DNA of 64,000 nt from Paragonimus westermani (lineage: Eukaryota > Platyhelminthes > Trematoda > Plagiorchiida > Troglotrematidae): positions 1 to 64,000 of the forward strand of contig QNGE01002348.1 in the NCBI GenBank assembly GCA_008508345.1, written 5' to 3'. Of the stretch, positions 47,080-58,589 are shown piece by piece. A program made the translations under genes and the position numbers. The notes beneath the pieces were generated by a model. That model searched no databases, was not told the DNA's origin, and worked only from the letters and a program-made list of their open reading frames with translations. Position 1 is the stretch's first letter. Every line of letters starts with the position of its first letter.

Positions 47080-48954
47080 GAAATCTAAAATTCCCCTCCA
47101 AAAGAGTCGACCGACTGCAAACACAGGCGCAATTTGAGAATCTGTATGATCAAATTAAAGACTTCTCTCCAACTTCACCGGAAAACGAAGGGTGATTCCG
47201 CGCGAAGCTGGTCGATATCTCGTACCATTTCCTGACTTCACTTATACGCCAGCATTGTTGTTTGACATTTGAACATTGTCAAGCGGTAAAACAACTTCAA
47301 GAAATGATAGATGTGATTTTCCTCCGGCCAGACAAAGGTTCCGGCACAGTCATCATGAACAAGGTTGATTATGAGTCAAAAATGAAAGATATCCTAATGA
47401 ACGCAAAAAAATTTCACACAGGCAGTACTGCTGATAACAACATTTTGGTAGAGAAACAAATATCAAGAAAGCTCCAAATCTTACTATTACATAGGTATAT
47501 CTCGCAATTGCAACACAGGCCGATGAAGCCAACCGGAACCCGCACGCCACAGTTAAGAGGTGCTCCAAAACACATAAATGTGGTGTACCGTTAGGGCCAA
47601 TCTTGTGCATGGACAACTCACCGTACCACAAGCCTGCCAGATGGCTTGTAGACATCCTCCACCTGATCCGTCAGATGTTTACTCCTCACTGTGTAAAAGA
47701 TTCCTTCGATCTGGTACAAACTTTACAGAACGTATCAGTGAGCTCACATAAGATGTATTCTATTGACGTTGACTCTTTAGTTACAAACGTCCCCCTCCGA
47801 GAAACAGTTGACTTTTTATGCGATTTTATTTCCCACCAAAATTTGCCTTTTTGTCTCCCAATTGATTACCTTAAGGAACCTATACTTTTACGTACAGAGG
47901 ATATCCGTTCTGATTTCGGCGGATTTTCCCATAAACAAGTTGGTGGTATAGTAATGGGTGGCCCATTGGGCCCTACACTTGCAGATATATTTTTAGGAGT
48001 GATTGAATTAAAATTATCTGATGCTATAGAAGGTGCCGGCCTCTATAAGCTACATGCAGATGATATTTCGATTTTTACTACTAATATTCATTTTGATTCA
48101 CTTTTAAACCGTTTCAATTCCGTTCATCCGTTCATCTTTCTGTTTCTCTTGAGAAGGAAACTAACAACAGATTATCTTTTCTAGACATTTCAATCACCAG
48201 ACGGCAGGATGGCTCATTACAACGCTCAGTGCACCGCAAAGCCACTTGGATCGGTCAGTATTTGCAGTTCTCTTCTTTTGCGTCCATCATTTGCAAAAGA
48301 GGCCTGGTACGAACCTTGCTTTACAGAGCCGGGAGATATGCACCGATGACTGTTTACAAGGAGAACAGGCGAAATTAAGAGAGGTACTGCTCGCAAACGG
48401 ATACTCTGAGAAGTTCATCGATGTTCACTGCCAGAAAAGATTGACCAAGACTGTCGTGAGTACGGTTCCCAAGAAGCAGGTCTTTTTGAAACTATCCTTC
48501 AAAGGCGATCATGTCACAACCGACGTAATTCAAAAAGTACAGTCTGCTCTGACTTGCACATTCCCTGCAGCTGAATTGCGGTTGCTACTCACAACTAGGA
48601 ATGTCACTCAGCTTATTCGTAGTCGTGACCTACCGAAATGTTCTGTCTCACATGCACATCAGCAGAACAAATCGATGCCTATGACAAAGAATGGCTTAAC
48701 ATGTACCTAAGTGGTTGATACACGCCATGACGCAACGGACATTGGCAACAGAACGACTGAGACGAAATCCGATCTCATCCATCACAAAGCACATCATGGA
48801 AACAGGTCACGCTATCGACCCGGCCAACTCGTTTCAAGTTCTGTTACGTAATCAGAACCCCAAATTGCTCGAGGCTATGTTGACCAATACTCACTATCCG
48901 GCTCTGTGTGTGCATAAACTGTTGACTCACGCAGTTTGTCTGCCCTGGAACTGA
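47080..48954 (+). pseudogene. Penelope-like element copy 2: reverse transcriptase and GIY-YIG, decayed
   Basis: Blocks in order: 'AQFENLYDQIKDFSPTSPE' (47,130); 'LRPDKGSGTVIMNKVDYESKM', 'TADNNILVEKQISRKLQILLL' and 'TPQLRGAPK' (47,320-47,570); then in a second frame from 47,603 'DNSPYHKPARWLVDIL', 'YSIDVDSLVTNVPLRETVDFL', 'GGIVMGGPLGPTLADIFLG' and 'KLHADDISIF'. Motif A keeps its aspartate (SIDV), but the catalytic box is HADD where YVDD is expected. From 48,246 come 'LREVLLANGYSEKFIDVH' and 'SALTCTFPAAELRL'. The endonuclease survives as 'SRTNRCL' and 'HVPKWL', and as 'SSITKHIMETGHAIDPANS' to 48,954. It needs several frame changes, so it is dead. It is related to the copy at 50-52 kb. Confidence 0.85.
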
Positions 48955-49110
48955 CGGCAGTCTTTGTTCCATGTAAACTCAATCGCTGAATGTTTTCATT
49001 GTGTTGCTAACCCCATGTCCTATACATTTCAATGTTTTACGTTCGTGGCTGAAGAGAGTAGACGAAATGTTAACATCTCGTGATGTATGTCTTCTATCGC
49101 TATTGGTGTA
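48955..49110 (+). repeat. 3' arm of Penelope-like copy 2
   Basis: Non-coding tail after the endonuclease. The part 49,045-49,110 ('gctgaagagagtagacgaaatg') is repeated in inverse orientation near 46,280-46,330. Confidence 0.55.
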
Positions 49111-49752
49111 CTTGTTAGCAGTGAATGGTAAAAGGTTCAATTGGCAAATGACACCGCATGCTTCGTATCGCGGTACACAACTTAGCCCAGCAAACAGCCA
49201 CGTCTTTCCTAGAAGGCGTCCACAGTGGGTTGTGTGAACCGTACACTCAAAACGTGTTAAGTAATTACACTCAGATACCTTACGTTTTGCACCCATCAAA
49301 CACTGCATCCATCCAAAGTGTTCATAGATTTCACGACTTCGATCTGCCGCGACCACCTGGCTGGCAAGCTAATAATCAATGACACTAATTTCGGTAAACA
49401 CGATGCTCCAATAATGTACGACTGGTAAGCAGTTTCTGCGTTAGGAGCACGAACAAAACCAACTGAGATAAATTAAGAAGACGAACTGCATGATTATTCT
49501 GGCAATATGAATTTCCCATTCGTTCTAATATTTGAAAACAAACGCCTATCGCTACGGCAACGCTTCAATAAAATCGTAAATCTATTTGGGTCACATTAAG
49601 TTTCACCATAAACACTACACAGCTTATGAACAGCCTCGAAAATGTTCACCATTAGAAGTTGCATACTTTCAAATACAGTAACTTTTTTGCCCGATATTAA
49701 TTGTGTAACAATAATCAGTATAGGGTTTGGAACACTGAGTTCCCTTTAAGCA
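49111..49752. other. No recognisable gene
   Basis: Frames of 74-125 codons between 48,979 and 49,382 carry no motif that I recognise. The stretch separates the two Penelope-like copies. Confidence 0.4.
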
Positions 49753-49987
49753 CTTCATCAGAGCAGAAAGAAGACATATATTGCGACATGTTAACACTTC
49801 ATTTACTCTCATAAGTCGCAAACGTAAAACATGGCAGTTATATACACCAAATAGTTAACAGGAACTAGACACACATACAAGCACACCACTAATTATGTAA
49901 ATATGACCATGGCAACCCGACCGGTTGTTTCAACCACTTCTGTGCACATAACGTCGGTTGGTAAGTTCGAATGAGAATCGCTTCGCA
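49753..49987 (-). repeat. Left inverted arm of Penelope-like copy 1
   Basis: This is the reverse complement of 51,879-52,119, with only scattered differences and small indels. It includes the last ~85 bases of the endonuclease coding sequence ('tgcgaagcgattctcattcg' read on the minus strand) and stops three bases before the start of the element's ORF at 49,990. This is a Penelope-type inverted terminal arrangement. Confidence 0.85.
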
Positions 49988-49989
49988 GA

Positions 49990-50262
49990 GTGTTTCCTGG
50001 TGATGGTTTCAAACATGTGCACAACCTTTCGCCTACAGCGTTCACTCAGACGCAGCTGGAGGTTCTCTCACTTGGAGTGAATTTCAAAATGCCGCCCAAG
50101 AACGTTAACAAGTTGAACACACAAGTTCAATTTGAATACATGTTTGACCAACTGAAAGAACTGTCGCCTACATCTCCTGATGAGACAGGCTGGTTCCGCG
50201 CAAAATTGGTGGATATCTCCAATCAGTTTTTGTCGGCGCCCTTCGTCAACAGTGCTGTCTAA
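49990..50262 (+). pseudogene. Penelope-like copy 1: N-terminal region, frameshifted
   Basis: The frame reads 'VHNLSPTAFTQTQLEVLSLGV', 'NTQVQFEYMFDQLKELSPTSP' and 'RAKLVDISNQFLSAPFVN', the usual lead-in of this family (compare 47,130-47,230). It ends at TAA (50,260), while the reverse transcriptase continues in another frame from about 50,256 ('LKQELRDMQHLL'). A single frameshift near 50,240-50,256 therefore separates it from the next piece. Confidence 0.85.
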
Positions 50263-50279
50263 AGCAGGAACTAAGAGAC

Positions 50280-51551
50280 ATGCAGCATCTGTTATTCCTT
50301 AAACTGGATAAAGGCTCTGGTCTGGTCGTCATGACCAAAGACGAATATTTAAGGAAAATGAATATCATTTTGGAGGACCAGAGGAAGTTCAAAGTAGACC
50401 GGACATCCGAAAATAACATATTGGTGGAAAAGCAAGTGGCGAGACAACTTCAGATATTGCTGTTACATGGACACATATCTGAAGCTCAATATAGACAGCT
50501 GAAACCAGTCAGCACGGAAACACCCCGATTGAGAGGTGCTCCAAAAGCACACAAGGATGGTACACCTCTACGTCCAATTTTATGCATGAACAGTTCCGCA
50601 TACCATAAAGTGGCTCGCTGGCTAGCGATCATTTTGGATCCCACCCGTAAAGTCTTATCCCCACATTGCTTGAAGGATTCTTTCGAATTAGTTGAAATGT
50701 TAGAAAAAACTTCAGTGAGTACCCAATCAATGTATTCCATGAATGTTGATTCCCTTTGTACAAATGTTCCCCTTCGTGAGACAGTTGATTTTTTATGTGA
50801 TTTTATCTCGAGTCAGAACTGTGATATAGGTGAATACCTTAAAGAGCTTATTTTGTTATGCACAGAAAACGTTCGTTTCGATTTTGAGGGACTTGCATAC
50901 AAACAGATAGACGGTGTTGTTATGGGTAGTCCGTTAGGCCCAACACTAGCTGATATCTTCTTAGGAATGATTGAGCGGCAAGTCCCGGATTATACAGCTG
51001 ATTCGTTACTGTACAAAAGATACGTTGATGATATTTTAATTTTTGCTGACGCTATTCATTTTGACTTGTTCTTCAACTTTCTCAATAATATTCACCCAAA
51101 CCTATCTTTATCTCACGAAGTGGAGTTGAACAATAGTTTACCGTTTTTGGATATACTTATTACTAGACGTGCGGCTGGTACTTCACAACGCTCAGTTCAC
51201 CACAAAGCAACTTGGGGTGGTCAATATCTGCAGTTTTCTAGTTTTGCTCCTATTGCATACAAACGGGGTTTAGTTAAGACACTGTTTCAGAGAGCCAAAC
51301 GTATGTGTAGCCCTGACACTCTGAAGATAGAACAGGAGTTGTTGAGGCGAACTTTACTAACAAATGGATACCCTGACAAATTCATTGACGCACATAATAC
51401 GGTGAAGAAGAGCACTGAGCCTGTACTGACGGCTCAAAAGAAGGATGTTTGCCTATTCTTGCCATTCAAGGTTGATCACCTATCCAACGACATAAAGCAC
51501 AAATTAAAATCTGCCCTGGATCGAACGTATGTGGCTGCGCAGTTGCGCTGA
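50280..51551 (+). pseudogene. Penelope-like copy 1: reverse transcriptase, nearly intact
   Basis: This 423-codon frame holds 'LDKGSGLVVMTKDEYLRKM' (residues 9-27), 'LRGAPKAHKDGTPLRPIL' (84-101), 'SMNVDSLCTNVPL' (153-165), 'DGVVMGSPLGPTLADIFLG' (211-229), 'YKRYVDDILIF' (245-255; YVDD at 248-251) and 'LSHEVELNNSLPFLDILI' further on. Penelope reverse transcriptases prime at nicks or telomere-like ends and integrate their own copies. Motif A here reads S-M-N-V where the sister copy at 47.7 kb has S-I-D-V, so the first catalytic aspartate appears to be Asn155 (GAT to AAT, one base). A TGA at 51,549 cuts it off from the endonuclease, which continues in the same frame. Confidence 0.9.
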
Positions 51552-51965
51552 TTTCATACCACTAGTGGACCAGTTCTCCGAAAACGCAAAAGTAGTTTGT
51601 CAAACTGTTCTGTCTCCCATGTTGTGTACCAGTTCACTTGCAGTTGCAGTGACGTTTACATAGGCAGAACAGACCGACAACTATCACAGCGAGTCGCGGA
51701 ACACATCCCGAAGTGGTTGAAACATCAGATGACGCACCAGTCCCAAATTGACGCATTGACTACTCGAAATCCAACGTCATCGATTGCAAAACATCTCATG
51801 ACAACAGGTCATCAAGTTGACCCGGTTAACTCATTCAAGATACTGTTGCGCAACCGAAATCCGAAGTTACTAGCCTTTTGCGAAGCGATTCTCATTCGAA
51901 CTTACCAACCGACGTTATGTGCACAGAAGTGGTTGAAACAACCGGTCGGGTTGCCATGGTCATGA
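51552..51965 (+). pseudogene. Penelope-like copy 1: GIY-YIG endonuclease domain
   Basis: Downstream of a single in-frame TGA (51,549-51,551) the frame of the reverse transcriptase goes on: 'FHTTSGPVLRKRKSSLSNC', 'VVYQFTCSCSDVYIGRTDRQL', 'RVAEHIPKWLKHQ', 'SSIAKHLMTTGHQVDPVNSF' and 'LCAQKWLKQPVGLPW', ending at TGA 51,963. The Cys-rich lead, 'VYIGRT' core, Arg and Glu-His ('AEH') positions look right for an active GIY-YIG nuclease, which nicks target DNA for these elements. This is the best preserved endonuclease in the window. Confidence 0.9.
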
Positions 51966-52119
51966 TTACATGATTAGTGGTGTGCTTGTATGTGTGTCTA
52001 GTCCCTGTTTGTCGTTAAATAGTTGTTGTATATAACTGGTATGTTTTACGTTTGCGACTGATGATAGTAAATGAATTGTTGACATATCACAATATGTCCT
52101 CTTTCTGCTCTGATGAAGT
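51879..52119 (+). repeat. Right arm of Penelope-like copy 1
   Basis: This is the direct counterpart of the inverted arm at 49,753-49,987. It begins inside the endonuclease coding region and runs 154 bases past its stop, ending with 'tttctgctctgatgaagt'. Another inverted piece of the same arm is at 60,669-60,709. Confidence 0.85.
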
Positions 52120-55100
52120 ATAGGGTTGGCGAAAATGTCCAACAACGAGATATCTTGCACCCACGCTATTCTTGCCCCACGAAGTTTTTGTAGTAGTTCG
52201 ACAGAAGTTTGGAGGACGTGCAAAGTCCATTAAATGCTGAAAGGTGCTCGAAATTGACTGAAAGGTCCTGAGTTGGTGCGGTAAATCAACAGAGGTGAAA
52301 CAGAATTCAACAACGCAATGTTTTGGTGGAGTACCAGTTACAAGTGTTTTAGGAGGAAACGGCAGTTAAGCACAACAACATACATCGGAACACGTGTCGC
52401 ATCTATTACAGTATCAAGCAAGTCCGCATAATGTGTTGAAACACAATGATAATGACAGTTAAGGGGTAAAAAATGAGCTACATACCACAATGGCCCCTTA
52501 CAAAACGGAACTACCTTTGTGAAGAATTGAGCCCAGGATGTCAATAAACCACTCGGTTCTTCTCAGACTGCCATAACGAAATATCGTTTCAGTACATTTT
52601 GACACACCTTGTAAGTGTGGTTATCGATTAACGAATAGTGCCAGTTTTCATATTGATCATCGGTATGGTGTCTGTACAACCACATGACAACAGAGATTTT
52701 TGGTGTTTGTTTGCCAATCCAGTGTTGTCTGTTTGCCAAACAGTCCAACTTGAACCCTAGTTGAGCTGCATGTGTGATGTGCGTTTCTCCTTAAGATTAT
52801 GCCTTATAGTGATTTTCATTTCACTTAGCACATAGTAAGCAGTTACCTTACCCGGTTGCATAAGTTCCAACGTTTGGTTATTTGCCAACAACGGAGTCCG
52901 GTTCTCTACACAACACAGGGACCGCGGTTGCAATTACTGCATGAAGATTGGGATGCCTGAGACAAGTGTTTAACTAGCCACCTCGTAAACTCAAGAGTCA
53001 GAGGGCCCAAGGATTTGTCAAAAAAGCCTATGCTAAAGCTAAAGAACCTTGTGATGTCCGCCAGTTCGTGACCGTGACTATCAGACTGTATCACGAACCA
53101 CGTTGCTACACTAGTGATCGGTGGGACGTACTGGTACGCTCATGTGATACACTTGAAGTGTAGCTGAGGTGTACTTGTATGTACTGCACATAGTGTCAGG
53201 CGAACAGTGGCAGAGAACACTAAGCAACCGGTACTGATCAATCAGGGGGTAAACTGCTTTGCATCCTATAAACCAAGTGTGTAATAAGCATGGTAGTTTT
53301 GAGCTAGCTGCAGTTCTACGCAGGTGAACTCGATTTCTGACTCGTCATATAGGTGACCAGTTTTCTACTCGTTCTTCTTTTGATTTACATATGCACTTTG
53401 TGGCTCAATTTGACTGAATACCATATGGGAGGATGTTTCCAGCTTGCATAAAACTTGAGAAGTGTAAGCAGTTGCTCTGACTCTGTCTTCACATATTTAT
53501 GATTCGTCGCTGGATGCTAATGGCAAGTGTTTCTGTTACGTTTGCTGTCATGTTTTCGGAAGCACCAAACACTTAACGGCAGCTTGATACAACAGAGTGT
53601 GATTCAACGGAATAAGTCCCAGTGATCAATTAGCGCAAAGTGTATTGAATTTTCAAGTTCAGTCATGTTAACTTCTACCCAACCCTATCCTTCCCAAGTG
53701 TTTACCCGTGTATATTCGACCTCTCCTATTTCCAACCTTTGATCAGAACTTGACCCAAATGTTTGTGTTTTGTCGCGTCAGTTTGAGTTGTGTGAATAGC
53801 CATTTCGCTAGTATTCTACTTTGCTTGAGTGGTGCGTGCGTCATCTTTCTGGAGCTCGGCTAGTCAACGTTGTTTTCAAACCTCTTGACTGTTCGGATGA
53901 ACTTTTGGCCTGTTTGGCACCAAATTGTAATTCATTTCCCGAGAACGATAGAGCGATCGAAACTGTTGAGATAGTCCATCTATTCCCGTCAATAATTTAT
54001 CCACTAATCCCGTGATATTGTGATCCAATTTGTGACTATTTGGCATCGTTGGTTTATCGTTGTGCATTGCTGAAAGCCTTCCGGGTAGATCGCGCATAAA
54101 GTAAACAGCCAGTGTTACGACACAAATTCAAGGTATGCATAAGGTTGTACCAGGCAGTCCAGCCGTTATCATCTTGAAATATCTGGTCACTCTGGCTGAA
54201 AGTAAACGTGTTTGCCGTAAGTCATCGAAATGTGAACCCTTGATTAACTCACCCATTTCAGTTGGCCAGGTAGCAACCCATGTATGAAGGAAAAAAATCA
54301 CTCAGTAATGTGAGATTGTTTAGACCCTCATTGATTTGCTCAAATTTAGTCCTTAAACGCGTATTCCTCCATATGTTAAACTAACTGCACAGCTGTCATG
54401 TCGGTAAGTGGCGTTTATGGGGCGTACCGCATACGCACAATAAAGTATGCCAATCACTCTGCCCGTCGAGCTGTAGAATTCATTTCGACCTCTTAATTTC
54501 TTCAGAACTGTCTGTCATCTCTTGCTTTCGTTTACCTTGGTTAGTCTGCCAGCACAACTTTTCGGTAGTTCACAAGACAGTCATTCGTGTGCACCACAGT
54601 CTTGCTGATATGTCTGTCTGGGGAATCCAAGAATATAGAAAGCAGACCGTGGAATGACAATCTGTGTATAACCATCAAGAAACCCGAACAACTTCTCTTA
54701 TTCGGGTAGTCTACTGAATAAAATTTCGCTTGTTCCAGAGGTTTCATTCCGACTGATTCTTTAATGACACTGTGCTCCAGACCACTAAACACGCATTGCA
54801 GGGGAGAGATGCTAATTTATCACAACAGTACTCAGTTTTAATGCAGCGGTGCTCAACTCTGACCTGATTACATAGTCATATTTTTCGTGTCCTGTCTTTT
54901 TGACGTTAAACTCTGCCTCGATTTCAGCGCGAAAGTCGTTCTTTTTTAATTTGCGCCACACTAATTATTCGTGACGCTGTACACCGTACAGCGAAAATAT
55001 GACGGTTGGTAAACACTGAACTCGAACTCGGGTTCATCATTCATCTCATTGTGTTTGATCAGTATTTATCTACGGTTTGAATGACTGAAACCGGAGTGTT

Positions 55101-56640
55101 CAGTGATTGAAAGGGTACACATAAAGACCACTAGGAACAGTGTTCACCATTCACTGCGACTTGTGAACAAGAATTGCAAGACCTATATAATTTATTGGGA
55201 AAACGATAGAATGTTAAATAGTCACTGTTCTGAAAAGGATTCACACGAACGGCACTGTTTCGCCTCTTCTTTGTGGATAGCCACCGTGAACACAATGTGT
55301 CGTTCACACAGGCGTACTTTCCGATACAGGGCCTTCGGTGTGCAAAGAAGTCAGAAATATCTTGCCTTACGCGTTCACCTCCGTGTGATGATTTGGAACT
55401 CAACCATGTTGAACGCATTACGAGCATAAGAGCTTAATGGAGCTGAAGGCAAAAGATTTGGGAAAATTGTTAGCATGCAATCGCGTCAGCGTCGGCCAAT
55501 GAGACACAGTGAAGCAACAGTCCCAGACATACATTTGCCGAACTGTATAAATGGGTAGTGAACGTCGGAAGGTCTCTCACTTGTGTCAAACAAAAGCCTC
55601 TTTGGACAGTCAACCGATTTAATATGGGACACATAATTATGCGATGAATCTCGGCATGGACAAGTTCTCTCTTCATTCATGTTCATTCCATCCCTTGGTC
55701 TCGGAGCGTTCAAATTTGATTAGGAGGAGAAATCTTGCAAGTAGACGGTTTGTGTAGAAATTTGCAAGTGAAAGTTAAGTTTGCTTCAAACTACAATGCA
55801 ACTTAGGTTGATCTGTTGAACAAGATGACCATCTTCGAAGATGTTTGAAAGATGCCAAAAGTTTTTAGGACATGAGCGACAATCCAACATCCTTGCTAGC
55901 ACATTCGCAGTTTGCAAACTGAGTTCCGCTGTTTTCCTTATTCAGCCAGTGCGTGTAACAACCATTAAAAATTCAGACGGATAATTTAGTTAATTAGACG
56001 CAAGAAGGGTCTTTACCAGTAGGAGTGCTAAGTCTACGTGTTTATCCCGACCAACTTACCTTCACGGGTTACTATTAGTTACAATAAACATCATCCCCCT
56101 ATGTGTCCAACCGTTTAGCTACTACGGTCTCAGGCGATTACACCAAAAACGGAATAGCGAATTACATAGTCAAGATACTGTAGTGTTCAACAGGCTAAAT
56201 AAACAGTACAAATTGGCCTACGCCGTGACCGGAAAAGACATTCACCTCACTGTTTTCTATCCAAGTCCAGGAGCCGCGCACGCCCCTATGTGTGTTGGTT
56301 GGCATCTGAGTGATGTAATGACCAACTCGCAATGTGTGCCAGTGGGTCCACTTGTACCAGAATGGAGTATTGCCCATCACGAGTACAGTGCATCCAGCTT
56401 TCGTGATGCCTGATATTTATGGTTTCAGGAAAAGCAGCACATCTAACATGTCTGTGGCCTTGGTCTTTGGAAAATACACGTGCTATTACCATACATTGAC
56501 TCAGTATCATCAACAGCAGCAGCATTTTGAATTATTCACTGCAAGTGAGTGGATATGCACTCGACCGTACCATACTACATAACCCCATGTCCGCACAATA
56601 TGTATTACACTCAGCTGCCCTATAGGTCCAAGTGTGTTTA
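52120..56640. other. No recognisable gene
   Basis: This is the longest anonymous stretch. The longest frames are 98-108 codons (55,103-55,429 plus and its minus-strand counterpart), with no motif. No inverted or tandem repeat stood out by eye. Confidence 0.4.
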
Positions 56641-56646
56641 ATCTAG

Positions 56647-56952
56647 TGTAGTTAGGATAGACGGTCGCACCATACTACACACACCACTATTCAGTAGCCG
56701 CTTGGATCGAAATGATCGCGGGATAAATACGGGAGAGATATTGGAAGGATCGTTGGAAGGCAGAATGATAGTTAATGGCTGTTGCCACATGACGGAACTG
56801 AGACATGGTGTCCAAAACGACTGGCGCATCCTCAGAAGAGTGCGGTGAGCAAATGAGTGTTTCTGTTCGTAGTCCCGTTGAGAGGCTTAAGTAGTGTATT
56901 GATTCCTTCAATAAAACAACTTTTGTGTCGTCCGCCTTCTGGATTCACAACA
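56647..56952 (+). repeat. Possible 5' LTR of the Ty3/Gypsy element
   Basis: The stretch in front of gag starts TGTAGTTAGG, has an AATAAA at about 56,910, and ends ...TTCACAACA. It is followed two bases on by TGGTGCCGTGGCC (56,955-56,967), which looks like a tRNA primer-binding site (complement of a 3' CCA end). No matching 3' LTR was found, so the limits are inferred. Confidence 0.5.
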
Positions 56953-56978
56953 ATTGGTGCCGTGGCCAGGATACAAGG

Positions 56979-57620
56979 ATGAGGATCCCGTGGCCACAGC
57001 CGTTTGAGGATGGGGATGTTCGGAGTTTCCTGGAGGATTTCGAGGACGTGATGGAAGCGGTCGGAGTGAAGGCGGACCGGGCGAGGCTCTCGGCCCTGCG
57101 GATGCTGCTCAAGGGCAGGGCGAAGGCGGTGCTGGATGCGGCGCGAAGGGGCCCTGCGAAGCTGGAGTGGGCCGCCGCGAAGGAGGCGCTGATCGCCGGG
57201 TTCGACAGCCCCGCCGACTGCCAGGAGGCGACGCTCTCGTTTGCGCCATGTCCCTGCGGGCAGCGTTGTCAAGAGCCCTGCTACATTTGGACCAGGACTC
57301 AGAACAACGCCTGCTGATGGCACAGTTCTCGGACGGAGTGCCACCAACAGTCCGGGATCAACTCAGGGTCGCTGTCATCACACAGCCCATGACGCTGGAA
57401 CAGTTGGCCGATGCAGCTCGACAATTGCTAGCAGAAAATGCTGCGACAGTCAACGAGGTGGAGGCAAGCGGACCGAGTGAACTGAATGACCTTCGAAGCG
57501 CGGTGAAAAATTTGACTGAGGAAGTGGCGGCGTTGAAAGTGAAAAAGGAGAGCCGTGGTGACATTTGTTACGGATGCGGAAAGCGTGGACACTGGAGAAG
57601 ATTTTGCCCACTCGGCAAGA
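56979..57620 (+). pseudogene. Ty3/Gypsy gag, one frameshift
   Basis: From ATG 56,979: 'MRIPWPQPFEDGDVRSFLED', 'RARLSALRMLLKGRAKAVLD' and 'KEALIAGFDSPADCQEA', a gag capsid-like region. Near 57,225-57,250 the frame shifts to 'MSLRAALSRALLHLDQDSEQR', 'FSDGVPPTVRDQLRVAVIT', 'LEQLADAARQLLAENAATV' and a short coiled coil. It ends in the zinc knuckle 'CYGCGKRGHWRRFC' (57,566-57,607; CX2CX4HX4C), which packages element RNA. The first part (57,040-57,240) is strikingly GC-rich compared with everything around it. Protease, reverse transcriptase and RNase H should follow but do not. Confidence 0.85.
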
Positions 57621-57639
57621 AAAGGTCTTACTTGAATAA

Positions 57640-58075
57640 ACGTTTCGTCGATTGTTCTTTATCTGCGAAAGGAGGAAGCTGGAAGGAAACGTTACCGTTG
57701 ATATTGTTGGCGCACCGCTGTTCGCCGCAAGGGACAACGAAAACACTCGCCATTCGAGCTAATGTGTGGGCGCCTGCCACGCTTGCCAGTCGATCAGGAG
57801 ATTGGTTTGTGGGGAGACCGACGGATGAGCACGCGTGAATTAGCGGAAGCTCGGAGATCGGCCAACCGAAACTTGCAAAACACACAAGAAGCTTCTGAGG
57901 AGTAATCAACTGCGAGGCCATCGGGTCGGAGGACTGTGTTTGAACCTGGATCTAAGGTTAAATACCGAGACCGGTGGAGCTCGGGGGCAACAGGACCCGG
58001 ATATAGGAAGTTCCTGGCAAAGTGGAGGGGACCGTATGTGGTAGTTGAACGTCGTGGCCCAGTGTATCTTTAAAA
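57640..58075 (+). pseudogene. Ty3/Gypsy integrase C-terminal part joined to gag
   Basis: Soon after the zinc knuckle the same frame reads 'GGSWKETLPLILLAHRCSPQG', which is the end of the integrase core ('W...LPL.L.AYRS..H..T'). After a stop at 57,837 another frame has 'FEPGSKVKYRDRW' and 'YRKFLAKWRGPYVVVERRGPV', the C-terminal DNA-binding module ('W.GPy.V'). About 3 kb of pol is therefore missing between gag and this piece. Confidence 0.75.
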
Positions 58076-58079
58076 ATAC

Positions 58080-58585
58080 CTCATTTCACCATTTCCCGGT
58101 GTCATTCTTTACAATTTCTTTGGTCACTTGGTCTTAAAATATGGCGCCTTGAAAATCAGTAGATCTGAAAATGTTCTCACACTCTCTCTCACCTCAGGAG
58201 ACCATGACTGCACAACTTCGTACGCAGTTTATCTCTCAGATTTTGGACAGACATTCTATCAACTCACAACAGTCGGTCGTATTTGTAAATGCTGGTTGAC
58301 CGAATTAGTTTCAAAGTTGTCCTACTTTTAAGGTTATATAAGTGCGCAATACAGAGACCCATTCACTGTTAATCATGTGGATGCAGCCTAACTCATCGCT
58401 CATCACATCTCGGCATTATCGAACCTTTGAAGTTGGTCGCGGTTAGTCAGGTTCACTTGCAAACCGATCTCCTGAGGGATGTTGACAACCTAGTCTCACA
58501 AACACCATGGTCGGGATGCAAATTCCGGTTGGGAAAAGAATATTTATTATTAATGAGTTCTAATAAGAGCGGAACTCGAGTCTAG
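58080..58585. other. No recognisable gene
   Basis: This is where a 3' LTR would be expected, but no copy of 56,647-56,952 is evident. Confidence 0.4.
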
Positions 58586-58589
58586 TGCT

